Translations under genes and position numbers: made by a program
Source of the DNA: Chara braunii
Lineage: Eukaryota; Streptophyta; Charophyceae; Charales; Characeae
Direction of reading: 5' to 3'
NCBI GenBank assembly: GCA_003427395.1
Contig: BFEA01000342.1
Coordinates: forward strand, 1,591,756-1,632,323
DNA: 40,568 bases
Shown here: positions 33,551 to 40,568 of the stretch, one piece after another
Position numbering within the stretch: position 1 is the stretch's first letter
How the letters are laid out: each line of letters opens with the position of its first letter
The notes under the pieces: generated by a model
What the model was told of the DNA's origin: nothing
What the model saw: the letters and a program-made list of their open reading frames with translations, nothing else
Databases searched by the model: none

Positions 33551-34811
33551 AGCTTGCGCCAGGAGACCCGGTGGATTGCATGCGGATCGAACGGGTCATT
33601 CTTCTAGATGAACTTGGTAAGCGCAGTCCAATATTCCCGTTGAGGGACCGGGTCCGGAGTTGAGACAGGGGCCGCATACCAAAGCATCGCCGAGGCCACC
33701 GTGTTCGCCAGGAACACTCTGCCAAATATCCCAGCATCCACCGTCTTTCCACAAAGGGCAAGTCGTGTGGCCGCCTTCCTCATCAACTGTTCCATCTGGG
33801 AACTGTCAGTGAGGGCCTGAGGGAGGTCGATGCCCAAATAAGTTGTCGTTTCTGTCATCGGTTGGACCCGCATGCCTTGGAACAAAGGAGCAGCTGCGAG
33901 GTCCGGTACCAGCGCCACCGATTTGTGACAGTTCATGCGTGCCCCTGCAAATTTTTCAAAAATGCCCACCTGGGTTCGCAGAGCACAGACGCTAGCCGAC
34001 GTGATCGCAGTGACTGCGCCAGTGTCATCGCGAATGCCGAGGACTTGAGTTGTCTACCTCCCGGGAGTTGTAGCCCCTCCAGTTCCTCGTCCGCTCTAAT
34101 CATATCGTGTAGATGTTCGATGTAGAGCGCATATAGTGCCGGGGACAAAGGGCAGCCTTGGTGCACCGAGCACGTGACAGGAATTGGATCAGACAGATAA
34201 CCGTTGATAAGGAGTCGAGACGCCGCTGAGGACAGGAGACTCTTCACCATGGAGAGGAATCTCAGGCCGAATCTCCATCGTCGCAGGCCTTCAAGCAGAA
34301 ATGGCCAAGAGACCCTGTCGTAGGCTTTCTCGAAATCTAGGAGGACGAACACCAGGGGCGGGTCATGCCGCTGGGCCTGCCAAACTATCTGTCGTGCCAG
34401 CAAGACATTGGTGAGGATCCTCCGTCCCGGGATGAAGCCTGTTTGCGTTGAATCCACGATCTGAGGGAGTTTGCAGGCAAGGCGGTTGGCCAAGATCTTC
34501 GCAAGCAACTTGTACGAGGCAGACAGCAGGGAGATAGGCCGCCAATTGCGGATATCCTTAGGAGGGCCTTTTTTATGCACCAAAATAATTGTTGCCAGGC
34601 CGAACTCCTCGGGGAGGGGTTTGGCTCCTTGTCTCACGTTGTTGAAGCCTTCGAGGAGATGCGGCAGGAGAACCACCAGACAAGCCTTGAGGTGCTCCAC
34701 CGGCATTCCATCTGGTCCCGAGGCTTTTCCGGCCGGCATATTTGCCAACGCTTCGCCGATCTCTCGTTCGGTAATCGGTTCGTCGAGGTCACACCAGTCC
34801 GAGTCAGTCAA
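33551..34811 (-). pseudogene. LINE C reverse transcriptase
   Basis: Non-LTR RT motifs are present on the minus strand: KASGPDGMPVEHLKA, LVHKKGPPKDIRNWRPISLL, TQTGFIPGRRI, LLDFEKAYDRVSWPFLLEGL, and HQGCPLSPALYALYIEHL. At about 34020-34036 the frame reads SAFAMTLAQ, where the catalytic F-A-D-D would be expected. The next frame downstream resumes with VGIFEKFAGARMNCHKS, so one base has probably been lost inside the catalytic motif. The downstream part continues to a stop at 33604. The RT would copy LINE RNA at a nicked target. Confidence 0.88.
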
Positions 34812-34826
34812 CGTTGCAGTCGTCTT

Positions 34827-36176
34827 CTACCATATCGCCGAGGCCGGGGCCGCAATGATTTCTTCCGACGTCCAGGATTGTTCATCGGTCAGCAGGTAGG
34901 AGTAATACTCGTGGGCGAACTGCAGGATGGTCTGGGTATTGTCAGCAAGCGGTCCATCCTCCTGAAATGGGGCCTGCAGTGTCATCATTATAGAGGCCGG
35001 CCGCTTCGAGTGGAGTCTCCGGAAGAATGTCTTCGTCATGCGCCCCGCCGCGATTGTCCATTGTGCTTTGTTACGCAGTCCCCATGATTCCGCGTCCTTA
35101 ATCTGCCAGTCCTCCCATTCCACCTGCAGCGCGGCCCACTGCATCCACCATTCCTCCTCCCCATCTTCTGTTGGCGGCCCATCGCCGAGTTCCAGTGCTC
35201 TTCTAATGAATGCTTCCGCCATCAGTCGCCTTGCCCGCTTGGACGCGAGCACCGCCTGTTTGAGTAGCCTGGCCAGAGCCGCCGTCCCATCCATTAACCA
35301 TTGAAGGGCTGACTGGTCCGGGTGTCGAAGCTGTGACCAGTAGAGCCAATGTTGGTTTGCCATATTGCGGAACCGCTCCTCCGAAAAGATCCATCCCGGG
35401 ACGGTAGAGGGGGGGGGCCTAGTGTGCAGTGCAGTCGGGAGCGCCAGAGTGATAGTGATCATCTTGTGGTCCGAACGGACCACAGGAGTGATACTAAAGT
35501 CGAGTAAGCAGTGCGCTGCGGTCTGAGACAGCCAAGCCATGTCGATTCTGCTGCATGTTTTAAGCGCCGGTCCGACCCATGTGATCCCTTTCTCATGGGG
35601 CCAGAGCATTCTAAAGGCATCGTGCAGGCCCATGGTGGTCAGCACATTTATCATGGCAAGCGCGTCAGGCGAGTAAGGGGCACGGGAGGCTAATTGCGAG
35701 GGTGAGTCCACAACCGTGTTAAAATCACCAATCAGGATTAGCCGGTCGGCGTCAGGGATATTAACAGAGAAGGCGTGCCAAAATTGACATTTGTCCCTAA
35801 GCTGTGGGGGGGCGTATACAGTTGCAATCAGGACTCGTTCCCCAGCAAGGTATGTGTACACCCAGGCCCAACGACCCTCTGTGTCTGCGAAAAAATCCCG
35901 GATCTCCCCCTTGAAGTATTTGGTGCAAAGGATGGCCACTCCCCCGGCCGTGCCTATTGCCGGCGCCCAAAGCTGAAAGCCAGCTTGAAGGCTCGCCTTG
36001 ATTGGCGGCGACTCCCCTTCCGTTAATCTATGATCAGACAATTTAGTTTCCTGCAAACAGAGGAGCTGGACCCGATCACGGTCCACCAATCCCTTAATCT
36101 CTTTCCACTTAGTTCTGAACGAGGCCGCCCCCAACCCTCTTACGTTCAATGATGCAATTTTCAATAACTGTGCCAT
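34827..36176 (-). pseudogene. LINE C endonuclease domain (ORF2 N-terminus)
   Basis: It starts at an ATG (MAQLLKIASLNVRGLG). AP-endonuclease-like motifs follow in order: SLNVRGL, CLQETKL with the metal-binding Glu, GTAGGVAIL, VYAPP, LILIGDFNTVVD, CSRIDMAWLS and the final RSDHKMI with Asp-His. All expected catalytic residues are visible in the first 240 residues; the rest is a helical linker. The frame ends at a TAG near 34827 (SAIW-stop), and the same frame continues straight into the RT region, so the stop is a nonsense mutation inside ORF2. It would nick target DNA for target-primed reverse transcription. Confidence 0.88.
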
Positions 36177-36240
36177 ATTGTTGCGGTTGGGTGCAGCGTG
36201 TTCAATGTGTTCTTCACTGCATCCCCGCAGGTTGCTCGCA

Positions 36241-37430
36241 GGTTACAGCTCATAAATTTACTCAATGGCACTCAAAGTGTCGCAGTCACGCGGGTTTATC
36301 AGACAGCGGGTGTTGACTGTGCCGCAGTTCAAGCCCCGGGTTCGTACAACAACACCACCCTTATCTACAGGCTACGCTTTCAAAAATCACACAAAGCCAT
36401 TCACTAACCGTCTAACAGAGCTTTCCTTGAGCTCTCGCATCCCATTGCCCACTCGGGGAAATTATCCCTGCTGTCATCGATTGCCAGAGAATCCAGGATG
36501 CAGTACTGTACCCGGCTTTGCCAGACAACAATTTAACCCAGATTGACCGCCCCCGTCAGTGCATCTGGCCATTAGCCGAGCGTTAGAGCTCCTGTGTGGG
36601 AATCACGCAGTCACATCCCCGTACCCTCCGCGGTTCCCGAAGTGGCACCCCCACAATTGCCTACTCCAATTCATACTTAGAAGTCATACCCCTCCCCCAA
36701 CTGTTCCCCGAGTATCTTCTCCACAATTGACTGTTCCTCAGTCCGAGCCCTGGATGCATACAAGCACACCACCCGTGTGCATGGGCCTTACGTCAAGAAT
36801 CACACCAAGTCGTTCACTAACCGTCTACTACAGCTTCCCCCGAGCTCCCACATCCGATTGCCCAGTCGGGGAGACTACCCATGCTATCATCTATTCCCAA
36901 GGTATCCAGTACAGTCCAGTATTCGACTACATTTCAGTATTCTACTACATGAGATTCACAATGAACCGAATCCCTGCCACCCCTTCTCCCTCCTTCACTC
37001 CGCAGCCCCCGCACGTCAGCCGCCCTCCGTGTCTCTTCCGATACACGGTATTTGACAACGGAATGGGTATAGCTAACCTACTTGCAGTAACCCTGTTCAA
37101 CAGCAGACCGGGGCTCAGAACTTTGCCCCCGGTAAGACACAGACTCAGTTGTCTGTGCTGGGCTATGTGACCGAGACATGCCCAGCCTGAGTCTGTCGAG
37201 GAGGCTGTGTGACCAAACGCAGCACAAGGGAAATTCAACAGTCAAAGACAACTGTAGAGTCAAAGGTACCGTACCCAGGCCTATGGACGGATACATTCAC
37301 TTGTTGTGTGCAGGTACCCAGACANCATTCANGGCGGGAGAAATACAGTTTCTGGCCGATCTGGGCCCTCATTCATATCGAGATCTGGACGGTGCAGGAC
37401 CTCAGTACCCGGGGTCCAGACCCCGCATCC
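36241..37430. repeat. Diverged direct duplication (about 415 bp apart)
   Basis: Positions about 36310-36505 and 36725-36920 share the same order of phrases: AC-ACACCACCC, TTCACTAACCGTCTA, CAGCTT/GAGCTT, GATTGCCCA-TCGGG and CCAGGATGCAG or CCAGTACAGTC. Identity is perhaps 70%. No convincing coding sequence is present. The region may be part of the 5' LTR of the downstream element or an older repeat; I cannot place the LTR start. Confidence 0.5.
37139..37196. other. Imperfect hairpin
   Basis: ACAGACTCAG (37139-37148) pairs with CTGAGTCTGT (37187-37196), and GCTGGGC (37157-37163) with GCCCAGC (37180-37186). One 8-nt bulge is on the left arm. No terminator-like T run follows. Confidence 0.5.
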
Positions 37431-37433
37431 ACG

Positions 37434-38097
37434 CTATTTAAGAGTTGACTTCCTGGCTGGAGAACATTCAGTCTTGCGTGAATGCTGACTTCACGCGTAG
37501 ACTTGACGCTGTTGCTATGCTGCGACATTGCGACATTGGCTTGACGCCGGCTATATGCTGGCAGAGGAGGACAACAAGGCGNTGCTGGCTGGCAAGGTGC
37601 TGGCTGGCGATGGTCTTCTNGGCATGCTGACGTGGCAGCTGCCACGCGCCGTTGCTGACGTGGCCGCTGCCACCTGTATATGATTGATGACGTGGCTGGC
37701 TGCGAGGTTGATGAGGCTGTTCTGATTCTTCGTCACTTCGGAAGGAGATCAAGACTGTGGTTATCGAGGATACNTACCTGGTTGATGACGATACTCTCCA
37801 TTTGCTGATGTAGACAGATTGACGTGCCACGTGGCACCTTGAGGAGGAACTTCAGACATTGTATTCAGTCTATTGATTGATGAGGTGGCGAGGAGGAGGA
37901 GGAATCCGAAGTAGAAGTGGGCTGTTGTCTTCTTCTCTCTCCTTTGTCTATTCTCCCTCTCTCCTCCTTCGTCTGTGTATGATTCTCACCTCATTCTATC
38001 ATCACACATATTACGATTATTTGTCATTTCATCAGCAGATCGATAATCATAGGGACTGGTAATGTTGACGAGTATCATCACGTCTGGGCTCATTGCA
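37434..38097 (+). repeat. 3' part of the 5' LTR of a second LTR element
   Basis: The right edge is inferred from the primer-binding site at 38101: the sequence just before it is GCTCATTGCA, ending in CA as LTRs do. A TATTTAAG (about 37435) could be the TATA box. The left edge is not identifiable and may lie further upstream. The region contains Ns at 37582, 37620 and 37774 and several TGACGTGGC motifs. Confidence 0.55.
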
Positions 38098-38740
38098 ATT
38101 TGGTATCGGAGCNGATCTTCCGATCTGTGACAGGGACGACAACGACAAGTGGTGGCATCTACATTGAAGAGGCTGACGTGGCGAAGACAGCGCATGTCAG
38201 ATTATTGACGTGGCATTGATGTGACCTTGGTACGCATGTCCGATGCTGACATGGCATTGACGCGGCATTGACGTGGTATTATAACGATGACGTGGCCGGT
38301 GGATGATAGCAGATTGATGATGTGGCATTGCTGACTCACCATTCGGTGAGATAGCAGGCTGACGTGGCAGTGTCATGTTCCGCTACCTGGCTTACGTGGC
38401 ACGTTGGTACTGCTCCTGACGTGTATTCCCTCGATGATGCTGACTGGACCTTGGTGCTGACCTGGCAGACAGAAGTGTTGCTGAGTTGGCACCCCAAGGA
38501 ATACACGTGGCAGGTTGGAACTTCGACTTTGTGGCAGGCTGGTACTTCGACTTCAGCATACATTGCCGACGTGCACCCATGGATGATATTGATTAGACCT
38601 GCTGACCTGGCATACTCATCGAGTTGCTGAGTTGGCAGGCCAGGGGTGACACGTGGCAGGCACGATCGTGCCTAAGTGAAAACAGCATTTTGATGATTAA
38701 AGCGGCACGGCAAGAAGATTGACGTGGCTGTGGTGCCGAA
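37620..38740 (+). promoter_or_regulatory. Cluster of TGACGTGGCA-like motifs
   Basis: More than a dozen GACGTGGC or ACGTGGCA words are scattered here, for example near 37628, 37655, 37687, 37826, 38170, 38208, 38286, 38358, 38505 and 38719, often followed by CAGGCTG or ATTGATG. They span the LTR end and the leader. ACGTG cores are known binding sites of plant bZIP factors; here the motif may instead be the remains of a degenerate short repeat. Confidence 0.6.
38101..38112 (+). promoter_or_regulatory. Primer-binding site, initiator-Met tRNA type
   Basis: TGGTATCGGAGC differs by one base from TGGTATCAGAGC, the standard primer-binding sequence complementary to the 3' end of initiator methionine tRNA in plant Ty3 and Ty1 elements. 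It lies three bases after an LTR-like CA end and about 1 kb before an open gag frame on the same strand. Confidence 0.8.
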
Positions 38741-39147
38741 CGTCAGATTGTGTGCCGGTCACACAGGACAAAGAAGGACGAAACGGCAAGAAGGGGAAAA
38801 CGCTAACTATTGAGTGATTTTTGTTGGCGGACTTACCTGCTGTCTGGCTGTGTTGTGTACCTGTGTACTCACTTGTGTTTGTTGATGATCATGCTGGCCT
38901 GGAGTTGCGGTACCTGAGATAGAGTAGGATGTCATCACATTGAAAACAGAACAGCAAACAGAATTAAAAAATTTATGTTCCTTATTATTATTATTCTTTT
39001 TGACTCAAATAGAGTGTCGGATAGGTGACCGTGAAATTATTGTCTTTTGCGGTAGAACATCGTGCTGATTCAGGTGACTGTGAATTATTGTTTATTTTTG
39101 CGGTAAATAATCTGGCCAACGAATTTTCGTGTTTCTATTCTCTCAAA
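38113..39147 (+). other. Leader between primer-binding site and gag
   Basis: About 1 kb without a long open frame. It contains part of the TGACGTGGCA cluster. A short duplication lies at 39023-39058 and 39073-39108 (AGGTGAC-GTGAA-TTATTGT and TTTTGCGGTA), just before gag. Confidence 0.6.
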
Positions 39148-40568
39148 ATGTTTTACTTCTGGAAATGTCTGCAACAGTCTATCTTGACGAGATTCCTGAC
39201 TACTTTCCTGTTTTCTTTTCCGATCTTACTTTCCGTTGGGGAAGGAGCGTCCGAACTCAGGACAAGGGGACAGGCTGACAGAAAGAGAGAGGAACTGTTA
39301 GCCTTGTGGAATCAGTTCCTCGTGGAGGTACAGCTGTCTGGACCGGATGCCGAACAACACATCCGTGATAATTTCGATCTTCAGGGGGTTGAAGACCGTC
39401 TGAAGAAGTCTATCACGACTGTGGAAGTTGTGGCAGCCGGTACAAAGGCCTCCAAACTGATTACTCAAGGGCGACAGGCTCTAGACCAGTTTGCTTTAAA
39501 GCAACTGGAAGAGATCATGGAAGCTACTCGCAAGGGGGAAGTAAAAACAGAAGTAAGTGAAGAATCGATTGATTCCAATATCCAGCAGCTAAGAGAGGCC
39601 TTGGCTGCGGAAGAAAGAAAGAAAGAAGAAGTATCTCGAAGAAGAGAACAGGAACAGCGAAGAGGACAAAGAGTTAAAGAGATCAGGCAAGTAATAGGAA
39701 CAGAAGTCAGTGAGCAGGCTGACATGTCACAAACGTTGACTCATATTGTGACATATCTTACCTTTCTAGAAGAGAAGATTGATAGACAGCAGAATCAGTT
39801 GGATGAAATCGCTGTTGGATTGAGAACAATTGCTAATATTGTNAAAGGTAAGAATCAGATTCAGGGAGGAGAAGAACAAGAAGAGAAGAAGGAGAAGAAA
39901 GAAGTAAAAAAATTGATGGGGGACGCAATAAAGTCTGTTGGTCCTGTGATAAAGACAAATGGAAATGAAAATGGATTCAATGGAAATGGATCAAGTCCAC
40001 CATCTACTCCTCACTCTTCCCATTCTTCTAAGTCTACTCCTAAAGAAACCCCAGAAAAGATACGCGCTGAACCCGAAAAACCGAAAAAGAAAGAAAAGGT
40101 GAAGATGAAGTTGCCATTTACGTTTTGCAACAAGAAAGAAGAAAGTCTGTTGCTATGGATTGCAGAAATCCAGANGTATGTGAGTACCGCACCGGTCGAG
40201 CCGGACTCCCAAGTCGCGTTCACCACTTCTTGCATGGGTGGTGAGGCCAAGCAATGGGTGTTGGCTGAGGCCAATGCGGCGGGTTTCGAAGATATCGGTG
40301 AGTGGGCAAAGACACTGACGCTGAAACAATTCTTGGCAAAAATCAGGGACAGCATGACATGTGATCGCCTACTGCCCTCAAATCCGGAACCCAAAAGCGA
40401 ACAACCAGTAGGAGTAGCATCTGCTCCTACTGAGATTAAGGGTAAGAACGAACAGACAGGTAAGGCGCCTACGACCCCTTCCTACCCTTCTTCTCAATTG
40501 GCAGAGGATGATTCTTCCTTAGCCCATCATCCAGATCGCCCTGATATTGTCTTATGTTCTGTCTCCCT
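39148..40568 (+). CDS. Gag of the second Ty3/gypsy element, 3' end beyond window
   Basis: The frame is open from 39025 with the first ATG at 39148, and no stop occurs to the window end (473 codons). After a hydrophobic start (LTRFLTTFLFSFPILLSVG) come helical, charged regions with coiled-coil character (LREALAAEERKKEEVSRRRE), then KIDRQQNQLDEIAVGLRTI. A Ser/Pro linker and a basic stretch (KPKKKEKVKMKLPFTF) follow, then the Gag capsid-like part: KEESLLLWIAEIQ, FTTSCMGGEAKQWVLAEANA, then DIGEWAKTLTLKQFLAKI. Ns at 39843 and 40174 each affect one codon. A second ATG at 39165 in another frame gives MSATVYLDEIPDYFPVFFSD and may be the original N-terminus, which would imply a frameshift near 39275. 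Confidence 0.75.
   Translation, partial: MFYFWKCLQQSILTRFLTTFLFSFPILLSVGEGASELRTRGQADRKREELLALWNQFLVEVQLSGPDAEQHIRDNFDLQGVEDRLKKSITTVEVVAAGTKASKLITQGRQALDQFALKQLEEIMEATRKGEVKTEVSEESIDSNIQQLREALAAEERKKEEVSRRREQEQRRGQRVKEIRQVIGTEVSEQADMSQTLTHIVTYLTFLEEKIDRQQNQLDEIAVGLRTIANIXKGKNQIQGGEEQEEKKEKKEVKKLMGDAIKSVGPVIKTNGNENGFNGNGSSPPSTPHSSHSSKSTPKETPEKIRAEPEKPKKKEKVKMKLPFTFCNKKEESLLLWIAEIQXYVSTAPVEPDSQVAFTTSCMGGEAKQWVLAEANAAGFEDIGEWAKTLTLKQFLAKIRDSMTCDRLLPSNPEPKSEQPVGVASAPTEIKGKNEQTGKAPTTPSYPSSQLAEDDSSLAHHPDRPDIVLCSVS

Larger units (their letters stand above)
32381..36240 (-). mobile_element. LINE copy C, near full length, L1-like, broken
   Basis: The 3' end is marked by about 46 T at 32381-32427 (a poly(A) tail on the minus strand), followed by a 3' UTR like that of copy B. 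The coding part has an AP-type endonuclease, a reverse transcriptase and a C-terminal part, in the usual ORF2 order. No ORF1 is seen upstream of the endonuclease ATG at 36176. The 5' limit near 36240 is a guess. The ORF has one nonsense codon, one frameshift and an internal deletion. Confidence 0.78.

Overview
This is a non-coding, transposon-dominated window of a eukaryotic nuclear genome. I found no ordinary host gene, no bacterial-style operon, no rRNA or tRNA gene and no CRISPR array. The contents are LTR retrotransposons of the Ty3/gypsy type, L1-like LINEs, satellite arrays and microsatellites. The Gag sequences of both LTR elements resemble, from memory only, charophyte retroelement proteins, so a streptophyte alga such as Chara braunii is my best guess. 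Isolated single Ns (for example 3611, 6179, 18176, 24349, 38113) point to a draft assembly.

Positions 1-28581 look like one giant Ty3/gypsy element on the minus strand. The right flank (about 26199 to 28581) and the left edge (1-4097) carry the same long sequence. The left copy ends in a CA and is followed by a polypyrimidine block (4098-4111), which on the minus strand is a polypurine tract directly preceding an LTR that starts TGTCGGG. Read in element orientation (right to left), the order is: 5' LTR with about 4.6 kb of tandem satellite probably inside it (about 21.6-28.58 kb); a 5' region with four tandem copies of an unrecognised protein family (19.73-16.36 kb); gag (15.98-14.09 kb); protease, reverse transcriptase, RNase H and integrase (14.02-9.67 kb); a small acidic ORF; a 4.5-kb tail with four different short tandem repeats (9.06-4.11 kb); the polypurine tract; and the 3' LTR running off the window. 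Every gene carries stop codons or frameshifts except the third copy of the unknown family, so this copy is dead.

Positions 28582-29262 are flank with microsatellites. From about 29263 to 36240 there are three LINE copies, all on the minus strand and head to tail. The leftmost two are 5'-truncated 3' ends. The third has endonuclease, reverse transcriptase and C-terminal parts but is broken by a nonsense codon, a frameshift in the catalytic motif and an internal deletion.

Positions 36240-37430 hold a diverged tandem duplication. A second Ty3/gypsy element on the plus strand follows: its 5' LTR ends at about 38097, a primer-binding site lies at 38101-38112, a leader is rich in TGACGTGGCA-like motifs, and a gag frame stays open from 39148 to the window end.

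The most notable item is the four-copy unknown protein module upstream of gag, together with the extreme size and satellite content of the element that carries it.
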